Shown in pieces: positions 21,165-32,022 of a DNA stretch of 64,000 bases. The position numbers and the translations under genes are program-made. Under the pieces are notes generated by a model. That model did no database searches. It was given only the letters and a program-made list of their open reading frames with translations, and was not told where the DNA came from. Origin of the DNA: Mytilus edulis (lineage: Eukaryota > Mollusca > Bivalvia > Mytilida > Mytilidae); contig NC_092349.1 of NCBI RefSeq assembly GCF_963676685.1, positions 60,123,431-60,187,430 of the forward strand, in the 5' to 3' direction. Each line of letters begins with the position of its first letter. Position 1 is the first letter of the stretch.

Positions 21165-22865
21165 ATGGCGTCCTTAGTTACGGACTATTGTACCCTCTGT
21201 AATGATGATGGAACGTCTACAAAAGCTGTCAGGTGGTGTGTAGAATGTGAGGTGTTCCTTTGTATAGATTGTGAAAAACATCACAAGAAGTTAAGAATGT
21301 CTAAAGCCCACAATACAATGTCTACAGGAGACTACCACAATCTACCCAAATTTATGCAAGAAATTAGTAGCCAATGCAGAGATCACAAGAAGAAGTATGA
21401 ATTGTACTGTTCTTTCCATGCCTGTCCCTGCTGTGTCATGTGCATCACAGATAAACACAAAAAATGCCAAGAAATGAAACCGCTATCAGATATCCTAAAG
21501 AAAGTAAAATCATCTGCCTCTGTTCAACTTTTTGAAAAAGATTTGAAGGATGTTAAGGAAAACTTAGAAGAGATTATAAAATATCTAAAACGTAGGACTA
21601 ATACAAGCACTGTTCAAAAAACAAAAGCTGTTGAACAAATTCGATCTATGAGGAAGTCCATAGATGATTTCTTAAACAAATTAGAACAAGAAATTCTTGA
21701 TGATCTAGATTCAAAGCAATCAGCGCTGAAATCTCAGATGGACACTTTACTACAACAACTGAAAACACAAGCCAATCAGATGAGCCAATTGCAAAGTGAG
21801 TTTTCAAAAATCACACAATATGCAACCGAGCTACAAATGTATTGTGGTTTGAGAGAAATTGAGATAACTACATCTGAGGCAGCAAAACACTTAGAAGATT
21901 TAAAAAGTGGAGGCCAATTGGATGAAGTTAACCTAGAACTAACCATCTCCTCTAAACTTCAATCAATTCTAAAAGATGTCAAATCATTTGGAGACATAAA
22001 TATCAATACAAGCCCATTTACTCTTCAACTTAAGGCAGTAAGAAAAGATCAAGCACAGTACCTAGTTCCGACTATTCCTACAATTGAACAAATCAAGCCA
22101 TCAATGGTAAGACAGCTGAATATTCCACAAGATAAGACTTTTGATATACTAGCCTGTACAATATTACCTGATGGTAAATATCTACTAGTAATTTATGATA
22201 ACCAATTTAGAGGTAATCTGGTGTTGTTTAGTAATGATGGCATGTTTATTCGAGAAGTAGTGAAATTTACAGGACTCTCATACGATTCTTGCTTCGTTAG
22301 AAATAATACAGTTGCTGCGGCATTATATTCAGAAAAACAGATAGCATTGGTGGATTTAGAAAAGAATGAAATTTTCAAATCGATTAACCTTTCTCACTAC
22401 TGTTATTCAGTAGCAAGTGATGGTCAAATGTTGGTTATTTGCAGTTCGAGGAAAATTACTTTAGTAAAACTGAATGATATGTCTCATACAATCTTAGAAG
22501 GAGTTGTGGCAGATAAAGTTGCATTATTCAAAGGAAATATCTATTGTACCATCAATAGCGAAAACAAAGTCTGTTGCTATAAAAGTACTGGAGAAGCTCT
22601 TTGGACATTAATGCACAATGATGTTGTCCATCCAGAAGGAATAACATTAGACAAGAATGGCTTTGTTTATGTAGTTTCTATGCCCAAGAGTGTTGTAGTA
22701 GTATCACCAGATGGTAAAACCTGTAAAACAATACTATCAGAGGCTGATGGAATCAAATCTTTATTCGCAATAGATATTGACAAAGAATCAGAACTTATGA
22801 TAGTATCTTGTATAAAAAGTGATGATAGTAAATCAAATCAAACAGCTTTTGTTTACAAAATCTGA
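21165..22865 (+). CDS. TRIM-like B-box, coiled-coil, beta-propeller protein
   Basis: A single open frame of 566 codons. The ATG lies 18 bases into an exon that begins after TAATTTCAG, so an upstream non-coding exon is likely. Domains in order: B-box1-like zinc site (C9, C12, C25, C28, C33, C36, H40, H49); B-box2 (C71, H74, C82, H85 or C87, C90, C93, H98); a long coiled coil at about 115-235 (B-box C-terminal domain); then from about 300 to 566 a repeated beta-strand region with D-G-K/N-G turns that looks like an NHL or WD-type propeller. There is no RING finger. Molluscs carry large expansions of such TRIM45/56/71-related genes, often called innate-immune candidates; the exact ligand or target is unknown. 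The gene sits inside the large fifth intron of the CENP-Q-like gene, on the opposite strand. Confidence 0.9.
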   Translation: MASLVTDYCTLCNDDGTSTKAVRWCVECEVFLCIDCEKHHKKLRMSKAHNTMSTGDYHNLPKFMQEISSQCRDHKKKYELYCSFHACPCCVMCITDKHKKCQEMKPLSDILKKVKSSASVQLFEKDLKDVKENLEEIIKYLKRRTNTSTVQKTKAVEQIRSMRKSIDDFLNKLEQEILDDLDSKQSALKSQMDTLLQQLKTQANQMSQLQSEFSKITQYATELQMYCGLREIEITTSEAAKHLEDLKSGGQLDEVNLELTISSKLQSILKDVKSFGDININTSPFTLQLKAVRKDQAQYLVPTIPTIEQIKPSMVRQLNIPQDKTFDILACTILPDGKYLLVIYDNQFRGNLVLFSNDGMFIREVVKFTGLSYDSCFVRNNTVAAALYSEKQIALVDLEKNEIFKSINLSHYCYSVASDGQMLVICSSRKITLVKLNDMSHTILEGVVADKVALFKGNIYCTINSENKVCCYKSTGEALWTLMHNDVVHPEGITLDKNGFVYVVSMPKSVVVVSPDGKTCKTILSEADGIKSLFAIDIDKESELMIVSCIKSDDSKSNQTAFVYKI

Positions 22866-22955
22866 AATGTAATATTTTTCATTTTACAAATTAGTCTTTA
22901 TATTTATAAACTCTAGGGTTAACTGCTAGTACAAAAATGTAACAGTATAAATTTA

Positions 22956-22961
22956 AATAAA
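22956..22961 (+). promoter_or_regulatory. Candidate poly(A) signal of the TRIM-like gene
   Basis: AATAAA lies 91 bases after the stop codon. It also falls at the A-rich start of a dispersed repeat, so the match may be fortuitous. Confidence 0.45.
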
Positions 22962-23080
22962 AAGATGTGATTATATCATTGCCAATGAAAAACAAATATC
23001 CACCTAAGTTAAAATGAACTGGATGTAATCAATTAAAGGCAATCATACAGCCTTCAACAATGAGAAAAATTAATACTGAT
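22959..23080 (+). repeat. Dispersed repeat D, degraded, just after the TRIM-like gene
   Basis: AAAAAGATGTGATTATATCA to CATACAGCCTTCAACAATGA. Confidence 0.55.
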
Positions 23081-23417
23081 TAGTCAGCTTCTTCCAATTT
23101 AAACATCTCTGACCTGTGTACCTTAACCCTTTTCATAACAACTATACATCTGTTTAGCAGTTACACAAACTAAAATATTTTCTTAATAATCAACATTACA
23201 AAGGCAAAACAGTGTGACACAGAAATTATAACAAAACAGTTTGGAAATTGAAGAAAAAGCAGTCAATGTGAATAGACCCCTTATTCTGGTGGACGTTTTC
23301 AGACCTATTTCGATTTTCATTCAAACAAGTGTCCCTGATAACATGATTGAATTGTTCCAACTTGTTCATGAAAGACAATAAATATGAAGCCCTGACCTCC
23401 TGCATACATTGTGAAAT

Positions 23418-23553
23418 AGATATAAGAAGATGTGGTATGAGTGCTAATGTAAACTCTTCATCCAAGTCACAATTTTATTTTAAACATATACCATTATAGG
23501 TTAAAGTACGGTCTTCAACACTACGCCTTGGCTCACACCGAACAGCAAGCTAT
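23418..23553 (+). repeat. Dispersed repeat D, variant copy
   Basis: GATATAAGAAGATGTGGTAT, then CCATTATAGGTTAAAGTACG and CTTGGCTCACACCGAACAGC; the same subtype as 13027-13225 in the other orientation. Confidence 0.62.
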
Positions 23554-23642
23554 AGGTTTCAATTTGTAAATACAACTGTTTCTCAAACCATGCCTCTTTT
23601 GGTGACATCTAGAATATTCATAGAAAATAAATTTTGTTTACA

Positions 23643-23709
23643 TACTGGTTCCCAGTTATGATCTCTGTGTTCCATCTCACAGAGACATAACTTGGGAATG
23701 TAACCAGTA
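23643..23709. repeat. Hairpin, arms about 28-32 bp
   Basis: TACTGGTTCCCAGTTATGAT plus CTCTGTG pairs with CACAGAGACATAACTTGGGA plus ATGTAACCAGTA across an 8-base loop, with a few bulges. It could be a miniature foldback; no sign that it is transcribed. Confidence 0.6.
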
Positions 23710-24070
23710 AATATACATGTGCATATTGTTTCTATTGAAATCTGTGGTAACCCTTCGTTCGAGGTAGGGGTATTTAAGAAAATTAGTGTTAGTTTAAACT
23801 CTGAGAAGTTCAGGGCATATAAAAGTTGAAAATATGCCGAACAGCCCTATATTTTGACCTTTGAAAAAATGTAGTGCATATGACCTTTCAATTCTAGGAT
23901 AAGATTTTTTTCAAAACTTCATAGTAAAAGTGGTACAGTTTTAGCCGTAAAAGAAGTTCCTATGGGAAATTGCATTATCAATATTTATAGAAATGCAACC
24001 TATAAAGGGCCACAAAAATGATTAGTGTAAAACCATTCAAACGTTTAATCTTTAAAAAAAATCACAATTT

Positions 24071-24337
24071 GTCCCTAGTACACAGATGCCCCATCCACAT
24101 AATCATTTCCTGTAAAATTGGGTAAAAACTCTTATTTGGCATTAAAATAAGAAAGATCGTATCAACGGGTACATTTGAACTAAGTTTCAAGTTGATTGGA
24201 CTTCATTAAAAACTACCTGGACCAAAAACTTTAACCTGAAGCGGGACAAACTAGCGAACGGACCAATGAACAGGCAAACAGACGAACAGACGCACAGACC
24301 AGAAAACATCATGCCCCTGGATGGGGCATAAAAAAAA
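24071..24337 (-). mobile_element. Helentron-like family H3, short copy
   Basis: In minus orientation: T-run, ATGCCCCATCC..GGGGCAT hairpin, TCTGGTCTGTGCGTCTG-type pyrimidine/guanine run. Near the other end is GGATGGGGCATCTGTGTACTA. The 11-base subterminal inverted repeat ATGCCCCATCC/GGATGGGGCAT is perfect. The exact 3' end is not defined. Confidence 0.65.
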
Positions 24338-24560
24338 CAGAAACAAGAAACACTTCTGAACCACATCAACAAATGATAACTACTGAACATCAGATTCCTA
24401 ACATACATGAATACAGTACAACAAACATTGCATTAAATAAAACAGTACTGTTGAAGCAAAATTTGAAATGATTGTCTCTTGAAGACAAATTTGAAGCCCA
24501 TGCCAAAACTATTCATTCAGAATTGGAAAATATAAAGAAAGTAAATAAACTGATACAAAT

Positions 24561-24690
24561 ATGAAGATGTGGTATGAATTCTAATGAGATATCTCTCTAC
24601 AAGAGACCATATGACACAGAAATCAAAAACTATCGGTCAATGTACGCCTTCAACAATGAGCAAAACCCAGACTGCATAGGCAGTTATTAA
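24561..24690 (+). repeat. Dispersed repeat D, partial copy
   Basis: ATGAAGATGTGGTATGAATT to AACCCAGACTGCATAGG. Confidence 0.6.
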
Positions 24691-24731
24691 ATTCCTGAAA
24701 CAAAAAATGTAAATCTATTAAAACCAAAAAA

Positions 24732-25082
24732 ATTGATTGTCTGATTCGTCTGAAAACTTCAGAGCAGGTAGTACTAGTTCTTGGCCTAATGAACACTTTT
24801 GCCCATGTCAGATTAGCTCTAAAGGCTTTAGTTCTTGAGATATAAGCAAAAAAAATAAAACAAAAGCATTTTATCCCTATGTTCTATTTTTATCCATGGC
24901 AGCCATGTGTTTTCATAAACCAGAAAAGAAAACACAAACTGTATACAAGGTGCTTTAAAGATCATTCAGCTGTAGTTTTATAGAAATTGGTTCATTAGAT
25001 TCAGAGGATAAGATCTTTGAAATAGTTTACACCAGACAGGCACCAAGTGATGGCAAAAACTCACTCTTATGTGAGCTAAAAA
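24732..25082 (-). mobile_element. Degenerate H1 Helentron-like fragment, 5' end
   Basis: Contains GATTCGTCTGAAAACTTCAG, CCCTATGTTCTATTTTTA and the end CACCAAGTGATGG..GTGAGCTAAAA, the 5' palindrome side of H1. The microsatellite has been lost. Confidence 0.7.
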
Positions 25083-25796
25083 GTATAAAACACCCCTCCC
25101 TATAAGACTTGACAAAAAAACCTTTCAAAAATGTTTTCTTAAATATATAATATGTTAAAAATATGACAAAAAAAACCCTAAAAGTCCCCCCCCCCCCCCC
25201 ACACACACACTCTCCCCTCCCCTCCCCCCAATTTTTTTGAAAGGAAATGAAGGTTATTGTCTTTTCAGGAAATGTACATTCAGGGAATTCCATAAACTTG
25301 AACAAATTATTGTCTACAACTAGAAAAATGCTTGTTTTTGCCCCTTGTTTGCCCCTTATTTTCTAAATGTTCGGAACAATTACCCCAACACTCAATTCCA
25401 GCCTTCCCTATGTGGTATGGAAGTATTCTTAATGAGTATAACATAGAAGACTTGTCTTGTCTCATTCATAAATGAAACTAAATTGGTAAATCTTTTATCT
25501 ATCATGAAAAAAAATAGCAATAAACTAAGTTTAATCAATAAAATATAATGGTCTTCTTAACAATTTGATCCTACTCTTTATAATGAAAAATAAAACTCCA
25601 AAGAAACTCCTTTTAAGAGACAAAGTCTTATAAATGTCATCAAAATATAAAAACAATGACCTCTAGTAATGTTGCATCACAACAAATAACATCCACACTT
25701 TATCATATTATTCTGAATGATAAGATCACACTTAAGACATTTCTGAAATTGTCAAAATCAACACTTTAGAGTGGTCTTCCAAGAGTTTCTGATTAA

Positions 25797-26700
25797 GGTA
25801 GCACAATACAAAGATTTTATAACTTCAACTCCCAAGTTTTAAAATGCTGTAACTTTCTTAATAATGCTTGACAATTTATAAAAGTGGTAGTTTTGGATAG
25901 CTAACAGATCACTCTTTCAAATAAATGCAATGTTAGTATTATGCAACAATTATGTAACCAATTATAATGTTAACTGTGGCTAAAATATTTTTCACCAAAT
26001 TTCCACTTTCAAATGAAATTAGCTTCTGCATAGGTATCCCTAGAGGGATGATTTTATTATATGTTATTCCTATGGCCATTATCTACAAAAGGGTGTCTCA
26101 GATTTCAGATAGAATGAATAGAACAAATTTTACACCTAATTGAACATTGTCTTCTTTTATGTGGTTAGGATGTTTACACTAATTAGAGATTTATGAGAGA
26201 ATGGAACACCATAGAGACAATCTGAGACACCCTTTTGAAGCCCATGATGTGTTGATTAAGATTCCGTTAAAATTTTCTGTATAGTTAAAGAGATGATAGA
26301 GCTAAATTCATTCAAGTGAACGTACACAGATTTTGCCACTAATTACATAATAATTGATTACATAATGATTGCATAATAAAAATATTGCCACCATTTAAAA
26401 GAGTAATCTTTTATCTATCTATATATACCTCTTTTATTATTTTCTATGCATACATAAGAAAGTTACAGCATTTTAAAGGTTAGTGATTGGAAGTTAAAAA
26501 GTCTTTGTATTGTGCTACCTTAAAATATTTTAGACACAGTTAACAATATAATTGGTTACATAATTGTTGCATTTATTTGAAAGAGTAATCTGTTAGCTAT
26601 CCAAAACTACCACTTTTATAAATTTTCAAGCATTATTAAGAAAGTTACATTATTTTAAAACTTGGGAGTTGGAGTTATAAAATCTTTGTATTGTGCTACC
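25797..26700. mobile_element. TTAA-flanked long-TIR element (piggyBac-like MITE)
   Basis: TTAA (25793-25796) then GGTAGCACAATACAAAGATT at the left; the complement of the same sequence ends at 26700 followed by TTAA. The arms match for about 180-200 bp. A second, more diverged right arm ends at 26519, also before TTAA (26520-26523), so either two elements overlap or the right arm is duplicated. An inner inverted pair AAAGGGTGTCTCAGATT is at 26089 and 26219. No transposase. Confidence 0.78.
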
Positions 26701-27035
26701 TTAAATAATTCCAAGACAGGCTTCTGGAATCAATAGATTATATCAAAATAAGAGAAAACATTACTTAATGTTTGACAGACATTCTATTTTGATCTTTCAA
26801 TGTCAATGGTTGCTGTTTAGGATGTTGAATTCGGGAAATTAGATCTAACAGAAAAAGAAATAGAGTACACCCTCATTATATTGTATAATATCAGGTTATT
26901 TATATATCAGGTCTGTTGACATTTTGGGCAAAAGAAGGTGTATTTTTTGTTTTAAAAAAAATATTTTTTTATGTTTCATTGTTGTGTTCAATGTATTCTG
27001 AAAGGATTGCATACGGACATTTTTGTTTGAAAATG

Positions 27036-28150
27036 CCGACAATAAAATTGAGAATGGAAATGGGGAATGTGCCAAAGAGACAACAACCCGACCATAGAAA
27101 AAAAACAACAGCAGAAGGTCACCAACAGGTCTTCAATGTAGCGAGAAATTCCCGCACCCAAAGGCGTCCTTCAGCTGGCCCCTAAACAAATATATACTAG
27201 TTCAGTGATAATGAACGCCATACTAATTTCCAAATTGTACACAAGAAACTAAAATTAAAATAATACAAGACTAACAAAGGCCAGAAGCTCCTGACTTAGG
27301 ACAGGCGCAAAAATGTGGCGGGGTTAAACATGTTTGTGAGATCTCAACCTTCCCCCTATACCTCTAGCCAATGTAGAAAAGTAAACGCATAACAATATGC
27401 ACATTAAAATTCAGTCCAAGAGAAGTCCGAGTCTGATGTCAGAAGATGTAAACAAAGAAAATAAACAAAATGACAATAATACCTAAATAACAACAGACTA
27501 CTAGCAGTTAACTGACATGCCAGCTCCAGACTTCAATTAAACTGACTGATAGATTATGATTTCATCATATGAACATAAGGCACAATCCTTCTCGTTAGGG
27601 GTTTAGTATCATACCATCATAACATATATGAGAAGAACATAACCCGTGTCATGCCAACAACTGGTTTTTGAAGAAATGTGTTTAGTTCCGATGCAAAGAC
27701 CCTATAAGTGAATCAATATTAAAGCCAAAATATGCAATCTTAATGACCTGACAACAGTATTGTAACTATATCCCTTCTTAATAAGTCTATTCAAAGGTTT
27801 TGTTAGTTTTTGAGGTGAATACTGACACCTTTGTGCTTTTATATAAAGAATATTTCCATAAAAAATTGGATGTGAAATACCTGAACGTATAAGAAGTCTG
27901 CATGTTGAGCTATATTTATGAATGATGTCCTTATACCAATGATAAAATTTAGTAAATGTTTTGACTAGTTTGTGATATCGAAAACCCTGGTGTAATAATT
28001 TTTCAGTAATACATAAATTTCTCTCATTAAAATCTAAAACATTTTTACATACATGAGCGAATCGTACAAGTTGAGATATATAAACACCGTAAGATGGTGA
28101 CAAGGGAACGTCACCATGCCTAGTATATGAACATCTTGCAAAAATTGGGA
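27036..28150 (-). pseudogene. Retroelement 3' end (RT C-terminal domain plus UTR)
   Basis: The minus-strand frame 28150-27702 reads IFARCSYTRHGDVPLSPSYG, then VYISQLVRFAHVC, DFNERNLCITEKLLHQGF and RYHKLVKTFTKFY. I recognise this as the domain after the reverse transcriptase of a retroelement common in molluscs and cnidarians (possibly Penelope-related; clade uncertain). The 3' UTR with GTTTAACCCCGCCACATTTT and GTTGTCTCTTTGGCACATTC ends near 27036 in CAATTTTATT. The RT itself is missing (5' truncation). Confidence 0.75.
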
Positions 28151-28395
28151 GGGGGTGTTCTCTTGTTAGCCAACATTTGGATTTATACTTGCAACTGCAT
28201 TTATCATATATGTAGCTCTGTAGGGGACCCTAGAACCCCTGCAGTGCCCCCTAAAATCTGCCTCTAAATGATGAACATCACAGAAGAAATATGTACCAGG
28301 TACAATCAGTTATCCCATATCGAATTACATACATGTAGAATGCTAATGATACATGCTTTAACCTATAATAGTTTACTTTTTAAATTGTTATTTGT

Positions 28396-28442
28396 ATGGA
28401 GAGTTGTCTCATTGGCACTCACACCACATCTTCTTATATCTA
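28396..28442 (-). repeat. Dispersed repeat D, short copy
   Basis: GGAGAGTTGTCTCATTGGCA and CACACCACATCTTCTTATAT. Confidence 0.55.
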
Positions 28443-28559
28443 TTTGCTGCATGCATGTCACAAGCAAAAAACATCATATATAAAAACAATTAATTGCCAG
28501 ATGCCAATTACATGCTTGTAGATTATATAGCTAAGTGAGTACTTTCGGCAAGCAAACTT

Positions 28560-28704
28560 AGGGGCAGAATCCAGCCATTTTCGAAAGGGGGTGTGCAACT
28601 CAGAATAAAGAGGGGGTTCCAACTATGTGTCCCAATTTAAATGCATTGATCGTCAAAAAAAGGGGGGTCCAACCCAAAAACCTTCTCCCTGTATCAGCCA
28701 CTGA
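28560..28704. mobile_element. Degraded hAT-like MITE
   Basis: Shares GAATCCAGCCATTTT, GGGGGTTCCAACTATG and AAATGCATTGAT with the MITE at 15697-15858. Its ends have decayed (GGGGCAGAATCC, ATCAGCCACTG). Confidence 0.6.
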
Positions 28705-29353
28705 AACTGCATGTATCATCTAACAACAGCTCATCTAAAGCTTGTGGCAAGTAATTTGCAAACATGTCATTTTAATTTTTTATTGCAAGAAGCTCACAGC
28801 AAGCTAGATGATGATATGTATTTTCTGCATGTATGTGCACAATATGTCATTTATTACATTATAGTAACCTGTCAGAAATTGTGTAACTTGACAAGTGTGA
28901 TTGGTTGTCTGTATTGATTCAAACCAGGCAGACTTCATGGATATCAAAATGTGACATTTTCTTGTCAAATGTAAATTTTTCTTAGGTAATTTGCAATCTA
29001 CATGGTTTCAGAGCATGGTTGTTTCCAAATTTAAAAGTTACATGGTATCCCTTTCTTGTGAAAACAAACATTTACTGATGTAATGAATTTGATTTACATC
29101 TTAAATGTGGGAGACCTTGTTGGATGGTAATAAGGGGGGTACCTTTATGACAAGTAACAGTAAAAATTCTTGCCAAATTTCTTTTCGACGATAAAAAATC
29201 AGCTGATTCTGACACATCATGTTATTTTTTTTCCAAAAATGACAATAACAATAATTATTTGAGACCTCTGACCAATCTCGATAAGGATATTTTGAAGAAT
29301 CACAGTAAAATATTAACCAATTTGATGCTACCGTTAGCCGAAAATGTTTTTAC

Positions 29354-29429
29354 CTGTATCTGTGTAATTTTCTTGATGTCTCCATAACTCTTCACTGGTG
29401 CTCTTAGTTTTTTCAACTGATCTTTAATG
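29354..29429 (-). CDS. CENP-Q-like protein, exon 4
   Basis: Acceptor TTTTTTTAG, donor CAG|GTAAAA. One base completes a glycine codon, then 25 open codons: IKDQLKKLRAPVKSYGDIKK and ITQIQ. The L-K-x-P-x-K-x-x-D pattern lines up with the -LKVPPKKMEDL- stretch I recall in human CENP-Q. The next intron runs some 10.8 kb to exon 5 and contains the oppositely oriented TRIM-like gene and many repeats; extra exons in it cannot be excluded, but the phases of exons 4 and 5 fit directly. Confidence 0.72.
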
Positions 29430-30445
29430 CTAAAAAAATAAAGCAGTGACTTAATATTAGCCCAGCATGTCTAGATCTACACCATGTATTAATTTAAAGG
29501 AAGAGAAATTAGAAATGAAGGGAGACAATTAGGGCATAGTTAGTGTTTTTCCAAAGAAAATCAATATTAAGTTTAGACAAATCTGATTAAAAGTTAAGAG
29601 TGAAATTTTATTGATTGATTAATAGGCTATTGTTGTTTAACCGCCAATGGCAAATATTTTAAGTATATTCAGGATGAAGTGTGAATATAAAAAGGTTGTG
29701 ACCAACAATACAAAGGAAGTCAAATTAATAAATCTTGATTTTCTGATAGGGACCCAACAAGTTGCCATATACATGTATGATGAACAGTATGCACCAGATC
29801 TACATACACCCTGATGTATGCATATTGAAATTGATTCAAGAATAAAATGGAATATTGTAGATGGAATTACATCAGTAATCATAAATAATGATGTGCAGAA
29901 AAATTTGTAGATTGATGCACTATAGCTTTTAAAAAGTTGTACGAAGTTTAATTGATGAAGTCCCATAACTCTTGAAAGGTCAACATTTTTAAAAATCATG
30001 TAGGCCAAGTTGGGATGGAACTAGAGTTCTGACTAGAGTTCCATATGAGCGGTAAATAATTTTGAAGAGTAAGGTCTCTAGATTACTGGAAGTACAAGGC
30101 CCCTACTCTGAATATGTTTACATTCACATTTGATTGGATTGACGTCATTACATCCGGGATATTGAGTCGATCTCTAGGAACCCTGCCACAACCCAGGGTT
30201 CCTCGAGTGTTAATGGCGGGAAAGCTATATCCAATCATAACAGGTGTTATATATGACCATTTCAATTCCATCTACTCTAGATATCCATTGAAACTTGGCA
30301 GTAGAGATGCACATAAAGATATAGGGCATCTACTTAATATCTATATTTCATAAAAAAAAAAAAGGCATTGATTGATCTATATGAATAATTCTAATTTGTT
30401 ACAAGTTGTGGGTCAATAAAGTTTTTTAACTACAAGGTTACTTAC

Positions 30446-30523
30446 CCTTTTACTGTTTCAGACAATAAATCCTGTAAGTCATCCACATCATGTCCTTCAT
30501 TTGTTGCTTTGGACAATATAATT
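30446..30523 (-). CDS. CENP-Q-like protein, exon 3
   Basis: Bordered by TTTACTTTAAG on the 5' side and GG|GTAAGT on the 3' side. The only frame open through the exon is the one demanded by exon 2. It encodes IILSKATNEGHDVDDLQDLL then SETVK. This is an amphipathic, acidic helix of the kind that follows the conserved core in CENP-Q. Two bases (GG) are carried into exon 4 to make a glycine codon. Confidence 0.72.
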
Positions 30524-30632
30524 CTTAAAGTAAAACATGAAAAATTGTATATCTATCATAAAATATCTATGGCATAATTTGTATGATTAGCATGCTGCAC
30601 AAGGCTACAATAATAGGTCACATGGCCATTGA

Positions 30633-30795
30633 CAGTGGTGGATCCAGAAATTTTCATCAGTGGGGGCCCACTGACTGACCTAAGAGGGGGCCCGCTCCAG
30701 TCACGCTTTAGTGATTCCCTATATAAGCAACCAAATTTTTCCCCAAAAAGGGGGGCCCGGCCTCCCTGCCTCCCCCCCCCCTAAATCCGCCTCTG
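30633..30795. mobile_element. 163-bp hAT-like MITE
   Basis: Reverse-orientation sister of the copy at 20052-20210: CAGTGGTGGATCCAG at the left, CTAAATCCGCCTCTG at the right, flanked by ATTGA on both sides (30628-30632, 30796-30800). It lies in intron 2 of the CENP-Q-like gene (between exons 2 and 3). Confidence 0.8.
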
Positions 30796-31265
30796 ATTGA
30801 GGCAAATGAACATGAGCATTATTGAACCTGTAATTTGGCTTAAAAAACAGAGCTAATAAGCAACATATAAAGTCATAAAAAATATTATAAGAATCATGGT
30901 AAGATGATCAGAAAAAACTTATTTTTGCATTTTAATGGAACATTCTTTATGTGCCTGTCCCAAGCAAGTAGTTTTTAATCAAGTGAATTTTGTTGGTTGC
31001 TGTTTACAATTATTAAATAAAAGTTCTTTTATAAATAGTCTCACATTTTGTCGTACTTGCCATCAGGCCTACCATACCTTACTACATACATTTTTGTACA
31101 TGACATATATATATACTGTATGGATTTTGTTCAATTGTTTAACCATACACTCGAATCAACAAATGTGTTTAAACTATGATAGTAACATTAAACATGATTA
31201 ATCTTAAAAATAGTGGCATTTAACTAACCAACGATCTTTCTATGAAATATTGGTGTTAAACTAAC

Positions 31266-31365
31266 CTTACACCTGTTTCTAAACATTCACTGATATAATC
31301 TTGTGTTGACGGATGAATTACTTTCCAATTCTTGGTTTGCTTCCCAGTAAATGTCTTTTTCTTTA
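31266..31365 (-). CDS. CENP-Q-like protein, exon 2 (conserved core)
   Basis: The acceptor is CATTCTTTTCAG and the donor AAG|GTTAGT. The exon starts with two bases that complete a valine codon from exon 1, and it leaves two bases (AG) for exon 3. It encodes KNWKVIHPSTQDYISECLE and ETGV. This lines up with the vertebrate CENP-Q segment that starts K-W-x-x-L-S-x-x-T and runs through a -ME- helix, the best conserved part of the family. An alternative donor at GGT|GTAAGG would break the phase of exon 3, so the later donor is preferred. Confidence 0.72.
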
Positions 31366-32022
31366 CTGAAAAGAATGTGGAGAACTTTATTGAAACACTG
31401 AATATGTACTTTTTTAAAGATAGTTTTGGCTATGAACTTTATTTCAGTAACAGAGAGTATTCCCAGATCTTAACCTTGTGTATTTCATGTTTTTGTTTTA
31501 TATTTGTATTGATCTGATGAGTGACACCCTTTTATCTGATCTTATATTGTTTTCTTATGCTGTACTGCAAATATTATATATTCTACCCTTTACTGTTAGT
31601 GTTATCAAGTGTATATAGTTTTAAATCTTATTTTTGAAATTTACATATATAATTATATTATTTTGTTTTTTTATTGTTTATTTTCCTGGTTACCTTGAAA
31701 ATTAAAACAAAATTTAATAGTTAACACATGGTGAATAATCTTCAATAAATGGAGCACTAAAAACTTAAAGAAGAAGAATGAAGTGGATGTCGTTTGTTGC
31801 TGTACATCTGTATATATATCATATTTGTTGCTATGCAGTAAGTTTTGCTCATTGTGGTGACATATAGTTGTTAATTTTTAAAAAGGAATTCACATACATG
31901 TACTAGGTAGCCCTCAAACATGGCAACATAAAAGGAAATTACTCTTTTCTCAAATTGTGTCATTAGAAACCTAACTTTACCATGTAGACCATACATACAT
32001 GTGATGTATATCGAAAAGAGCC

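Noticed and set aside
30114-30353. 79-codon plus-strand frame
   Set aside because: Lies in a CENP-Q intron and spans a small hairpin GGAACCCTG/CAGGGTTCC; no family resemblance.
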